Assembly: GCA_023386235.1 (NCBI GenBank)
Contig: JAEWKC010000016.1
Location: 62,001 to 126,000 of the forward strand
From: Bacteroidota bacterium
Lineage (GTDB): Bacteria > Bacteroidota > Bacteroidia > Chitinophagales > Chitinophagaceae
Direction: 5' to 3'
Length of the DNA: 64,000 nt
The translations under genes were made by a program, and so were the position numbers. Shown piece by piece: positions 6,896 to 14,606 of this stretch (its first letter is position 1; each line of letters opens with the position of its first letter). The notes under the pieces are model-generated. The model searched no databases, was not told where the DNA came from, and saw only the letters and a program-made list of their open reading frames with translations.

Positions 6896-7732
6896 TTATT
6901 TACCTAACTTTTTACCGTTTTTACGCTGAATAATCAGTTTGTCTGAACCTTTTTTCTTACGGGTAATTTCACCTTTGGCGTACTTACCTGTTCTGCTTCT
7001 TGGGTGTCCGCCGGAAGCTCTACCTTCACCACCACCCATTGGGTGATCTACAGGGTTCATAGCTACACCTCTAACTCTTGGGCGAATGCCTTTCCAGCGT
7101 TTGGCGCCCGCTTTACCCAGGCTTTTAAGGCTATGGTCGGAATTAGAAACTTCTCCAACAGTAGCATATACGTTAATCAATACTTTTCTCAATTCACCTG
7201 AAGGCATTTTCAATACCGCGTATTTTTCTTCCTTATTGCTCAATTGTGCAGAAGCGCCTGCGCTTCTTACCATTTTAGCACCATGTCCTGGCTGCAGTTC
7301 TACGTTGTGAATGATAGTACCCAGGGGCATATTTTTCAATTGAAGCGCATTGCCCAATTCGGGGGCTACGCTATCTCCTGAAATTACCGTGGCGCCTACC
7401 TGTAATCCTTTTGGCGCAATGATGTATCTTTTTTCTCCATCAGTATATTCTACTAATGCGATAAAAGCGGTACGGTTTGGATCGTACTCAATAGATACCA
7501 CTTTTGCTTCTATTCCTTTTTTGTCGCGTTTAAAATCTATAATGCGATAATGATGCTTATTTCCGCCTCCTCTGTGCCTCATAGAACGACGTCCCTGTGA
7601 GTTTCTGCCGCCCGTTTTGTGCTGGGGCTCCAACAAACTTTTTTCGGGTTTATTGGTAGTAATCTCAGCATATGCATTACCGATTTTCCAGCGGGTGCCT
7701 GCGGTTACTGATTTAAAATTTTTTAAAGCCAT
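6896..7732 (-). CDS. rplB: Ribosomal protein L2
   Basis: L2 is needed for subunit association and the peptidyl transferase centre. The 278-aa product has the KTGGRNSQGRRSMRHRGGGNK region in its OB domain (read as GRNSQGR and RHRGGGNKH), then RVRGVAMNPVDHPMGGGEGR, which contains the catalytically important His of the DHPxGGGEG motif. The length is normal. It lies after rplW in the S10 order. Confidence 0.98.
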   Translation of the reverse strand: MALKNFKSVTAGTRWKIGNAYAEITTNKPEKSLLEPQHKTGGRNSQGRRSMRHRGGGNKHHYRIIDFKRDKKGIEAKVVSIEYDPNRTAFIALVEYTDGEKRYIIAPKGLQVGATVISGDSVAPELGNALQLKNMPLGTIIHNVELQPGHGAKMVRSAGASAQLSNKEEKYAVLKMPSGELRKVLINVYATVGEVSNSDHSLKSLGKAGAKRWKGIRPRVRGVAMNPVDHPMGGGEGRASGGHPRSRTGKYAKGEITRKKKGSDKLIIQRKNGKKLGK

Positions 7733-7745
7733 TGTTTTTCTTTTT

Positions 7746-7764
7746 TCGGAATTATCAGCTCCGA
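7746..7764 (-). promoter_or_regulatory. Small intercistronic hairpin between rplW and rplB
   Basis: TCGGA at 7746-7750 pairs with TCCGA at 7760-7764 around a 9-nt loop. It ends 13 nt before the rplB start. It is weak alone and is listed for its conserved spacing relative to the next start. Confidence 0.3.
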
Positions 7765-7787
7765 TTACTATAGTTTATTTATTTAGA

Positions 7788-8087
7788 TTAAATATTTGAA
7801 TACAAATCAATTGTTTCGCCTTCAGCCAATGTTACATAGGCTTTTTTGTAAGCTGGTTTTACACCTTGCACATAACCGGTTTTTGTAAAACGCGATTTGT
7901 TTTTGCCGGGTACTACCACCGTGTTTACATCCACTACCGCCACTCCATAAAAAGCTTCAACAGCAGATTTGATCTCTAATTTATTAGCCTTACGACTTAC
8001 TTTAAAAGTGTATCTGTTCTGCTTTTCCTGTTGCAGATTGGCTTTTTCGGTAAGTATAGGTTTTAGTAAAACTTCTGTAAGTTTCAT
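7788..8087 (-). CDS. rplW: Ribosomal protein L23
   Basis: L23 lies at the exit tunnel and docks trigger factor and SRP. The 99-aa product starts MKLTEVLLKPILTEKA and contains YTFKVSRKANKLEIKSAVEAFYGV, read as FKVSRKANKLEIKSAVE, the family's core. The end GETIDLYSNI is slightly shorter than that of E. coli. It lies between rplD and rplB. Confidence 0.96.
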   Translation of the reverse strand: MKLTEVLLKPILTEKANLQQEKQNRYTFKVSRKANKLEIKSAVEAFYGVAVVDVNTVVVPGKNKSRFTKTGYVQGVKPAYKKAYVTLAEGETIDLYSNI

Positions 8088-8124
8088 TTCTTTTTAATTT
8101 AATTAATTATTCAATCTGTGTTTA

Positions 8125-8760
8125 TTAAGCTTCTACCTCTTCTGCTTCATTCATAAGCTTTACCGCTCCTTCGCTAAGTACCAGTACATCTGCATTGATA
8201 ATGCTGTATGTATTGATATCGTCAATAATGGTGCTTTCAATTTTTGGCAGGTTGCGCAAGCTTAAGTACATGTTCTTATTGTCTTGTGTAAGTACATAAA
8301 GCACTTTCTTATCGCCTATGTTCATTCCTTTCAGAACGTCTACTACTTCTTTTGTTTTTGGTGCATCCAGGTTAAAATCTTCTACTACCATCAACGCGCT
8401 GTCTTTCATTTTGTGAGAAAGTGCACTAAACTTGGCCAGATTTTTTACTTTCTTATTTAATTTGAAAGAGTAACCGTGCGGTTTGGGGCCAAATATAGTA
8501 CCACCGCCTTTATATAAAGGGTTACGGATATTGCCTTTACGAGAGCCTCCCGTACCTTTCTGCTTGTGTAGTTTGCGGCTTGAACCTTTTACCTCGGCGC
8601 GGGTTTTTACTTTGTGTGTACCCTGGCGCTGAGATGCTAAGTACTGCTTAACAGCCAGATAAATGGCATGATCATTTGGCTCAATTCCAAATACATCTTC
8701 CGGAAGCTCAATTGTTCTACCGGTATTTTGTCCTTTTCTATTTAAAACTTCTACTTGCAT
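8125..8760 (-). CDS. rplD: Ribosomal protein L4
   Basis: L4 lines the exit tunnel and, in E. coli, represses the S10 operon through its leader. The 211-aa product has the long tunnel loop KQKGTGGSRKGNIRNPLYKG and GGGTIFGPKPHGYSFKLNKKV, read as KGTGGSRKG and FGPKPHGY, and a C-terminal globular domain. The length is normal. There is no E. coli-like S10 leader upstream of rpsJ here, so L4 autoregulation, if any, would have to use another site such as the rplC leader. Confidence 0.97.
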   Translation of the reverse strand: MQVEVLNRKGQNTGRTIELPEDVFGIEPNDHAIYLAVKQYLASQRQGTHKVKTRAEVKGSSRKLHKQKGTGGSRKGNIRNPLYKGGGTIFGPKPHGYSFKLNKKVKNLAKFSALSHKMKDSALMVVEDFNLDAPKTKEVVDVLKGMNIGDKKVLYVLTQDNKNMYLSLRNLPKIESTIIDDINTYSIINADVLVLSEGAVKLMNEAEEVEA

Positions 8761-8775
8761 TTTTTTCTTTTTTCT

Positions 8776-8798
8776 GTAAAGAAATGTAATTGCTTTAC
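8776..8798 (-). promoter_or_regulatory. Intercistronic hairpin between rplC and rplD
   Basis: GTAAAG at 8776-8781 pairs with CTTTAC at 8793-8798 around an 11-nt loop. It ends 15 nt before the rplD start codon, within a 44-nt gap. Confidence 0.35.
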
Positions 8799-8804
8799 TA
8801 TTTA

Positions 8805-9422
8805 TTATTTCTGGATGAAAACTACCGACCCGTTATGACCGGGCACAGAACCACTTACCAAGATATAGTTTTTCTCAGGGAATATTTTTACTACTTTCAA
8901 TCCTTTCATTTTCACTCTGTCGCCACCCATTCTTCCGGCCATTCTCATTCCTTTGAAAACCCTGGAAGGATAAGATGATCCACCGATAGAACCCGGCGCT
9001 CTCTGACGGTCGTGCTGACCGTGCGATTGCTCTCCCACACCGGCAAATCCGTGGCGCTTTACAACACCCTGAAAACCTTTACCTTTTGTGATACCCACAA
9101 CGCTTACGGTTTCACCTTCTTCGAAGATGTCTACGCTTACAGTTTCACCTATATTTTTTTCGATTGAAAAATCACGAAATTCTTTTACAACTTTTTTTGC
9201 CGTGGTGTTGGCTTTAGAGAAGTGATTCAATTCGGCTTTGGGAGTATTTTTTTCTTTTTTCTCGCCGAATGCAAGTTGCAATGCGCTATAGCCATCTGTT
9301 TCACCGGTTTTTACCTGTGTAACAACGTTTGGCTCAGCTTCAATGATAGTAACCGCTACTTGTTTCCCTTCGGGACCAAATACACTGGTCATACCAATTT
9401 TTTTACCAATAATTGCTTTCAT
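8805..9422 (-). CDS. rplC: Ribosomal protein L3
   Basis: L3 starts 50S assembly and reaches the peptidyl transferase centre. With the start at 9422 the product is 205 aa and begins MKAIIGKKIGMTSVFGPEG, the universal L3 N-terminus. An in-frame ATG at 9485 would add 21 unrelated residues encoded by the structured leader, so it was not used. The core GITKGKGFQGVVKRHGFAG and the RxPGSIGGSSYPSRVFKGMRMAG region (read as PGSIG and GMRMAGRMGG) are present. It is the second gene of the operon, behind an unusually long 302-nt gap. Confidence 0.97.
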   Translation of the reverse strand: MKAIIGKKIGMTSVFGPEGKQVAVTIIEAEPNVVTQVKTGETDGYSALQLAFGEKKEKNTPKAELNHFSKANTTAKKVVKEFRDFSIEKNIGETVSVDIFEEGETVSVVGITKGKGFQGVVKRHGFAGVGEQSHGQHDRQRAPGSIGGSSYPSRVFKGMRMAGRMGGDRVKMKGLKVVKIFPEKNYILVSGSVPGHNGSVVFIQK

Positions 9423-9724
9423 TTTATTTTGCGGTTTATGCCCCGCTTGGTTATGGAGACATTTCTGAATGGTGCAGAAATTCAATCTCTCGTTTTCATC
9501 GACCTTTTCCTTTGCTATTTCCCACTTGAAATTTCGGAAGTACCGACGATAAACAAACCTCGAAGGGCTTTGTTTATATGTTATGCTTCTGACTTTTGCC
9601 AGAAACGGTTTAATATTTTTCTGATCAGAGCTCTTTTCTCGTACTTAGCACGATTGAGAGATGACATTTTTTTATTTAGAAAGAACTGATGCGATATTTT
9701 ATACCGCGTAATTATAAATCCAGA
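9423..9724 (-). promoter_or_regulatory. Structured intercistronic leader between rpsJ and rplC
   Basis: This 302-nt gap is by far the longest in the ribosomal operon. It holds a 9-bp perfect stem ATAAACAAA/TTTGTTTAT at 9549-9577, topped by two C-G pairs. It also holds a perfect 7-bp stem ATTTCTG/CAGAAAT with a 7-nt loop at 9461-9481, and a 4-bp GC stem at 9431-9446 that ends 8 nt before the rplC start. A 28-codon ORF lies upstream of the hairpins. No TAnnTTTG promoter was found in it. A regulatory leader is inferred from length and structure; no known ribosomal leader family was recognised. Confidence 0.5.
9581..9667 (-). CDS. Possible 28-aa basic leader peptide
   Basis: An ATG ORF with a TAA stop lies between rpsJ and rplC. 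It encodes MSSLNRAKYEKRALIRKILN followed by RFWQKSEA. It is rich in Arg and Lys (nine of 28) and predicted helical. Its stop codon lies 4 nt before the 9-bp hairpin at 9549-9577, which is an arrangement expected of a leader peptide. It starts 57 nt after the rpsJ stop. I do not recognise the sequence, and an ORF this short can arise by chance. Confidence 0.3.
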   Translation of the reverse strand: MSSLNRAKYEKRALIRKILNRFWQKSEA

Positions 9725-10030
9725 TTATGCTTTGATCTCTACTTCAACGCCTGATGGCAGGTCTAATTTGCTTAACGCATCCACTGTTCTTGAAGAAGAA
9801 GTATAAATATCCAACAAGCGCTTGTGCGTAGCTAATTGAAACTGCTCACGGCTCTTTTTGTTTACGTGTGGAGAACGCAAAACAGTAAATATTTTTTTAT
9901 GCGTAGGCAAAGGAATAGGTCCTGTAACTACCGCTCCTGTTCCGCGAACTGTTTTTACGATTTTCTCAGCAGACTTGTCAACAAGGCTGTGATCGTATGA
10001 CTGTAATTTGATTCTAATTCTTTGAGACAT
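9725..10030 (-). CDS. rpsJ: Ribosomal protein S10
   Basis: S10 is a 30S head protein; in other bacteria it also binds NusB for antitermination. With the start at 10030 the product is 101 aa, begins MSQRIRIKLQSYDHSLVDKS and contains VRGTGAVVTGPIPLPTHKKIFTVLRSPHVNKKSREQFQ (read as GPIPLPT and SPHVNKKSREQFQ). An upstream in-frame ATG at 10063 overlaps the -7 promoter box and cannot be translated from it. This is the first gene of the operon; rpsL, rpsG and fusA are not adjacent. Confidence 0.98.
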   Translation of the reverse strand: MSQRIRIKLQSYDHSLVDKSAEKIVKTVRGTGAVVTGPIPLPTHKKIFTVLRSPHVNKKSREQFQLATHKRLLDIYTSSSRTVDALSKLDLPSGVEVEIKA

Positions 10031-10060
10031 AATCTGACCCAATTTTTTAATTTGGGATTG

Positions 10061-10091
10061 CAAAGGTACTATATTATTTTTTTAATCCAAA
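10061..10091 (-). promoter_or_regulatory. Promoter of the ribosomal protein operon
   Basis: The minus strand reads TTTG at 10091-10088, a 19-nt spacer, and TACCTTTG at 10068-10061. This is a full match to the Bacteroidota housekeeping promoter (TTTG, about 19 nt, TAnnTTTG). The predicted transcription start is about 10056, giving a 5' UTR of about 26 nt before rpsJ. Confidence 0.85.
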
Positions 10092-10258
10092 TAATTTTTG
10101 CTTTTTTTTAAATTTCTACGCTCAGGTTGGAAGCGCAACCTGCCTGTGTGTGTTTATTTTTAAATGCATACTATTTATTGAAAGTTGTTGAAACATGTAT
10201 ACAATTTTATAACTTAATGATTTCAAAATAAATATATTTACAAATTAAATTAAATGTA

Positions 10259-10289
10259 TTGATATTCTTTTAATAAAGCGTTATCTTGG
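10259..10289 (+). promoter_or_regulatory. Probable promoter for the 80-aa membrane protein
   Basis: TTG at 10259-10261, a 20-nt spacer and TATCTTGG at 10282-10289 match the Bacteroidota promoter with one mismatch in the -7 box. The 5' UTR would be about 60 nt. The rest of the gene-free stretch 10031-10355 is AT-rich. Apart from this promoter and the rpsJ promoter it holds only a short GGTTG-type inverted repeat near 10125-10140. Confidence 0.5.
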
Positions 10290-10355
10290 CATGGTTTTAG
10301 ATTTATGCAAGCATATTACAACATTTTTATTAAAAAAAATTAAATTGTATATACT

Positions 10356-10598
10356 ATGACTAAATTCACAAAACCAGCATTGAAAAGCATTTATGCAACT
10401 GTAGCTCTGTTTTTTATGAGCATTATGACTACTATAGCTCAAGAAACGTCTAAATTGGATGTAGACGTTGATTTGGGCGGCGACGGCCCCGCAGGCGGCG
10501 CCTGGTATTCTCAAACCTGGGTATGGATTGTGGGAGGCCTTGTATTCATTCTGTTGTTAGTAGCTCTTTTAAGAGGCGGTAACAACAACAAAGCATAA
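10356..10598 (+). CDS. Small secreted or membrane protein of unknown function
   Basis: This is an 80-aa protein I do not recognise. Residues 1-28 form a signal peptide ending near TTIAQ. Then comes a short acidic and Gly-rich linker (LDVDVDLGGDGPAGG). A C-terminal membrane helix (about residues 52-70, WVWIVGGLVFILLLVALL) is followed by the basic tail RGGNNNKA. The layout suggests a cleaved protein anchored by one C-terminal helix with its tail in the cytoplasm. It is monocistronic: its own promoter lies upstream and a clear terminator follows 22 nt after the stop. That independence and compact design argue for a real gene. Confidence 0.75.
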   Translation: MTKFTKPALKSIYATVALFFMSIMTTIAQETSKLDVDVDLGGDGPAGGAWYSQTWVWIVGGLVFILLLVALLRGGNNNKA

Positions 10599-10620
10599 TT
10601 ATTATAAGGTATTATTTTTA

Positions 10621-10652
10621 AAGCCGTCTTACACAGATGGCTTTATTTTTTT
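10621..10652 (+). terminator. Rho-independent terminator
   Basis: AAGCCGTC at 10621-10628 pairs with GATGGCTT at 10636-10643 (one G-U pair, 7-nt loop), followed by TATTTTTTT. It ends the transcript of the 80-aa gene and runs into the stop codon of the convergent DUF502-type gene, so it may serve both. Confidence 0.8.
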
Positions 10653-11271
10653 AGTTTACTTCCAGCTCCGTTACTCCTCCCGATACGGTAAATTTCATGG
10701 CTTCGGTGGACTTCATCTTATCTTTAATGAATTTTACTTTGTGCGCGGGCACTACATAGGTAATGCCCGACAGCGCATAGGAATGAGGTACATATACTAC
10801 AAAATGATCTTCCAGATCAAACATAGACGCGTTGCTTTGCGTAATGAATCCTAACCGCCATACATCCTCAGCATCTACATTTACCAATACGGGTTTGTCA
10901 AATTTCTTTTTATTGCCTGTAAACGCTTTCATAACATCATTCACGGATGAATAAATAAGCTTTACACCCGGCGTTCTGTTCAGCACTCTTTCCAGCAGTT
11001 CTAAAAACTTACTCATAATATACGTAGAAGAAGATCTGCCGATAAGAATAAGCAGTAAAAGAACCATAATAAAACCTAAACCCGGCATACTTTTTATAAA
11101 GTTTTCTTTATCTTCCAGGAAGTTAGAAAGAAACATAGGCAATATGCTGTCTATGAAACTAAACAACCACACTATAAAATAAATAGTGATGGCAATGGGC
11201 GCTACTACCACAATTCCCTGAAACAAATATTCCAGCGTTAACTTAACCGATTCTTTAAACGATGCTTTCAT
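10651..11271 (-). CDS. DUF502 family membrane protein
   Basis: The 206-aa product matches the DUF502 family pattern: a first helix with LFQGIVVVAPIAITIYFIVW, a second helix GLGFIMVLLLLILIGR, and a soluble domain with the sequence RTPGVKLIYSSVNDVMKAF. The family occurs widely in bacteria and plants, and its role is unknown. The start MKASFKESVKL at 11271 was preferred over an in-frame ATG at 11373, which would add 34 residues unlike the family. It is convergent with the 80-aa gene and divergent from the dehydrogenase at 11414. Confidence 0.85.
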   Translation of the reverse strand: MKASFKESVKLTLEYLFQGIVVVAPIAITIYFIVWLFSFIDSILPMFLSNFLEDKENFIKSMPGLGFIMVLLLLILIGRSSSTYIMSKFLELLERVLNRTPGVKLIYSSVNDVMKAFTGNKKKFDKPVLVNVDAEDVWRLGFITQSNASMFDLEDHFVVYVPHSYALSGITYVVPAHKVKFIKDKMKSTEAMKFTVSGGVTELEVN

Positions 11272-11413
11272 TTTTTTTAATTTTACCTGAACGTTACTTT
11301 TTTTTAATAACGTAATGGGTGAGTAAAAGAATAATTCTACAAAAGTGGTAAAAAAATGAATGCCCGTCATCACATCTAAATAAATTAATTACATTGCACA
11401 TAAAAAAATAACG

Positions 11414-12118
11414 ATGCAGATTGTAATTACAGGAGCCAGCAAAGGTATAGGAAAGGCTATTGCCACAATTTTTGCAAAAGACAATGCACACACTTTAATC
11501 ATATGTGCAAGAAATACCGATGCGCTTGCAGAACTGAAAAACGACCTTGAAGCCGCCTATCCTGCTACGGAAGTGCTGATAAAAGCCTGCGATGTGAGCG
11601 ACAAAGAAGATATTAACCAATTTGCCCAATATATACTGAACCTGGATAAACCTATTGATATACTGATCAATAACGCAGGAATTTTTATTCCGGGCAGTGT
11701 ATACAATGAAGCTGAAGGCAGTTTAGAAGAAATGTTGCAGGTGAATTTGTTTAGCGCATACCATTTAACAAGAAAGTTGATTCCGCAATTCATAGCGCAA
11801 AAAAAAGGTACGATATTTAATATTTGCTCTATCGCTTCTTTTACTCCTTATCCTAATGGCGGCAGCTATAGTATAAGCAAATACGCCTTATCGGGCTTTA
11901 CCAAAAATCTACGTGAAGAAATGAAACCTTTTGGAATAAAGGTTTGTGGCGTTTATCCCGGCGCCACCATGAGCGATAGCTGGGCAGGCTCCGGTGTGGA
12001 TGCCACACGGATTATGGAAGCCGAAGACGTAGCAAAAATGATACATGCCGCTATGCAGCTTTCGCCCCAGGCGGTGATGGAAGATATTGTACTAAGGCCA
12101 CAACTGGGCGATTTGTAA
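11414..12118 (+). CDS. Short-chain dehydrogenase/reductase (classical SDR)
   Basis: The 234-aa protein shows all marks of a classical SDR. It has the nucleotide-binding TGASKGIG at residues 6-13, NNAG near residue 86, a catalytic Ser in the ICSIASF strand, and the YSISK catalytic Tyr/Lys. An Arg after the second strand (CARN) favours NADP(H). The substrate cannot be told; SDRs of this length often reduce 3-oxo or sugar-type carbonyls. It stands alone on the plus strand and ends 16 bp before the convergent corA stop. Confidence 0.88.
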   Translation: MQIVITGASKGIGKAIATIFAKDNAHTLIICARNTDALAELKNDLEAAYPATEVLIKACDVSDKEDINQFAQYILNLDKPIDILINNAGIFIPGSVYNEAEGSLEEMLQVNLFSAYHLTRKLIPQFIAQKKGTIFNICSIASFTPYPNGGSYSISKYALSGFTKNLREEMKPFGIKVCGVYPGATMSDSWAGSGVDATRIMEAEDVAKMIHAAMQLSPQAVMEDIVLRPQLGDL

Positions 12119-12134
12119 TTGTTTGATACTTTTT

Positions 12135-13226
12135 TTAAAACCAGCCCCTTTTTTTAAATACATAAATCATGTATACGGGAATAAGCAGCATTAAGCTGAT
12201 GGCAAAATAAAAAGCATACGGATTGTCGAGGTAAGGTATATGCTTAAAGTTCATACCGAAGATACCGCCGATTACTGTGGCAGGCGCCAGCAAGCAGGTA
12301 ACAATAGCGGTAACTTTCATTGACTGGTTCAGCTTGTTGTTTTCCTGGTTCAGATACAAATCATGAATATTGGCAATTGACTCCCGGTAATTCTCTACCA
12401 TTTCTTTTGCCTGATTAATGTGATCACTCACGTCTTTTAAATAGCGCAGTGTTTTTTTGTTGAAAATCTCTTCTTCATTGCGCAGCAGCATCGTGATTAC
12501 GTCGCGCAGTGGGTATATGTTTCTACGCAATATCATTAGCTCTCTTCTGTAGAAAATAATTTTAGCAAAGGATCTTTTGTTTTGATTGTTCAATACTTCG
12601 TCTTCTACGGTTTCAATTCTGGCCGATAGTTTGTCCATCAAATAAAAATAATCATCTACAATAGCGTCCAGCAGCTCGTAAAACAAAAAGTCTACTCCAT
12701 TCTGCCTTATTTTGCTGGCCTTGTTTTTCAGCTTGTTTCTGATTTTATTGAATGAATCTTTTTCTGCCTCTTCCTGAAAAGTAATCACCCTTGTTCTGCC
12801 CAAAATAATAGACACCTGCTCTTGTTCTATAAAGAATCTTGTATCATTGTACGAAAGCATATACACCAGGCAATAAATATAATTGTCGAACTGGTCTAAT
12901 TTGGTATTGTGCCCCAAGCTGTAAATATCCTCTTCTATCAATTCGTTTATTTCAAACATTTCGGAAATCGTATGAATGGCCTGCTTATCTAACCCTTCAA
13001 TATTAAGCCAGATATTATAGGAAGAATCTTTAAAAGCCCTGCACTCTTCGGCCGATTGCAGTTTGTGCTCTCTTACCTCTGTTTCGTTGTATTCATACAG
13101 ATGAATAATATACTTATCCGCATTTTGGCGCAATTGATTGTTGATAGGATTTTCACGAAAGATTTGCCTTGACTCGCCCATTTTAAGGAAAGAAAAAACA
13201 TCGTTAAAAGTAGAGGTAATACTCAT
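12135..13226 (-). CDS. corA: CorA-type divalent cation (Mg2+/Co2+) transporter
   Basis: The 363-aa protein has the CorA layout: an acidic cytoplasmic domain, a long coiled stalk (about residues 160-290), then two C-terminal helices. The signature GMNF lies after the first helix (VIGGIFGMNFKHIPYL), and the C-terminus ends in KKRGWF, as expected. It forms a pentameric inner-membrane channel for Mg2+. The gene is 23 nt downstream of rodA on the same strand, so it may be the tail of the rod-shape operon. Confidence 0.92.
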   Translation of the reverse strand: MSITSTFNDVFSFLKMGESRQIFRENPINNQLRQNADKYIIHLYEYNETEVREHKLQSAEECRAFKDSSYNIWLNIEGLDKQAIHTISEMFEINELIEEDIYSLGHNTKLDQFDNYIYCLVYMLSYNDTRFFIEQEQVSIILGRTRVITFQEEAEKDSFNKIRNKLKNKASKIRQNGVDFLFYELLDAIVDDYFYLMDKLSARIETVEDEVLNNQNKRSFAKIIFYRRELMILRRNIYPLRDVITMLLRNEEEIFNKKTLRYLKDVSDHINQAKEMVENYRESIANIHDLYLNQENNKLNQSMKVTAIVTCLLAPATVIGGIFGMNFKHIPYLDNPYAFYFAISLMLLIPVYMIYVFKKRGWF

Positions 13227-13249
13227 GATTGTGTATGCAGTTTAGGCAA

Positions 13250-14602
13250 TTATCTTAATACCATATTTCTGTCGGCATCTAATCTTATCAAAACAAATAT
13301 AAGTATAGTAAAGGACAATAGCGAAGAACCACCGTAGCTGATAAGCGGCAGTGGAATGCCAATAACAGGAAACAATCCAATAGTCATACTTACATTGATG
13401 GCTATATGCATAAACAAAACACTTGCTACGCAATAGGCATAAATACGACTAAAGGCGCTTCGCTGTCGTTCGGCTATTTTAATTATGCGCAGCAGCATAA
13501 AAAGATAGATGCCCAAAAAAGTAACTGTTCCAAAAAGCCCGAAAGCCTCACCAATAGATGTGAATATAAAATCGGTATGCTGTTCGGGCACGTATTTCCC
13601 CCTGGTTTGCGTACCCTGCATAAACCCTCTGCCCATCAAGCCTCCGGATCCAATCGCTATTTTACTTTGGCGCACATTATAATCGTCGGGCTTCATTACT
13701 TTTTTATCTTCGGCTTCCTTTCGCTGCGCGTGTATGTTCTGGCTGCAATCATAATCTTTGCCAACCATGGCGTATACCCTTGCCGACTGGTAACATTGAA
13801 ATACATTATTAAAAATATAAGGCACGGCAAAACGCTGAATACCTACGCAAGCGATCCATACAAATAATATGGTAAGCAGCAAGCCCCTGTCGCGCTTCAG
13901 TTTCCGGCGCATAAAATAAATAGCGCCCACGGTAATGAGTGTAAGTATCACCGCCAGCGTATTAGGTTCTAACAGTAACGTAGCCACCACCAGCACAGCA
14001 AATGAAAAGCCTACAATTAATATCCAGGATGGCAGTCCCTCGCGAAACATCACAATAAAAAATCCAAAGTATACCAGGGCCAGGCCGGTTTCATTCTGCA
14101 ATATTGATAACATTGCCGGAAGCAGCGCTATACCCATTGCTATTAGCTGTGATTTTATTTTGGAGAAATCCAGATCCTGCATAGATAAATATTTAGCCAA
14201 AGCCAGTGCCGTAAATATTTTACAGATTTCCGCAGGCTGCAGGTTAAATCCTCCGCCCAAAGGAATCCAGCTTCTAGAGCCACTTATGTTTCTGCCAATC
14301 ACGAACGTAATGAGCATTAAAAATATTCCAAACAAATAAGAAAGATTGGCAAAGGATGTATATAGCTTACTATCGCTGAGGAGAATAAGCGTGGCCACAA
14401 CGGCACTAACCAGTGCAAAAATAAACTGTTTGCTGTAGTTTGTATCTCCCGATAAAAAAGTGGAGGTCCAGCTTTCGCCGGCATCAGGATTAAACTCTAC
14501 CATAAAAATACAGATAACGCCCACCACCACAAGTATCGCGTATAGCAATACCATTGTCCAGTCAATTCCTTTCGAGAGCCTGTTATCGTCCTGTACGTAC
14601 AT
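13250..14602 (-). CDS. rodA: RodA, SEDS-family peptidoglycan glycosyltransferase
   Basis: RodA polymerises lipid II during side-wall growth, in partnership with PBP2. The 450-aa protein has about ten membrane helices. The SEDS signature at the end of the chain is present (IGIPLPLISYGGSSLLSF), as is the GSRSWIPLGGGFNLQPAEICK region. A long extracytoplasmic loop lies between residues 270 and 340. It follows mrdA by 4 nt, which is typical of the elongasome operon. Confidence 0.95.
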   Translation of the reverse strand: MYVQDDNRLSKGIDWTMVLLYAILVVVGVICIFMVEFNPDAGESWTSTFLSGDTNYSKQFIFALVSAVVATLILLSDSKLYTSFANLSYLFGIFLMLITFVIGRNISGSRSWIPLGGGFNLQPAEICKIFTALALAKYLSMQDLDFSKIKSQLIAMGIALLPAMLSILQNETGLALVYFGFFIVMFREGLPSWILIVGFSFAVLVVATLLLEPNTLAVILTLITVGAIYFMRRKLKRDRGLLLTILFVWIACVGIQRFAVPYIFNNVFQCYQSARVYAMVGKDYDCSQNIHAQRKEAEDKKVMKPDDYNVRQSKIAIGSGGLMGRGFMQGTQTRGKYVPEQHTDFIFTSIGEAFGLFGTVTFLGIYLFMLLRIIKIAERQRSAFSRIYAYCVASVLFMHIAINVSMTIGLFPVIGIPLPLISYGGSSLLSFTILIFVLIRLDADRNMVLR

Positions 14603-14606
14603 AAAT

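Noticed and set aside
9222..9689. A 155-codon plus-strand frame over the rplC start and leader
   Set aside because: It overlaps rplC, has no recognisable domain and depends on the low-complexity leader; the leader reads better as structured RNA.
10031..10063. Upstream in-frame ATG for rpsJ (adds 11 residues)
   Set aside because: It lies on the -7 promoter box, so it would not be transcribed, and the extra residues do not fit S10.
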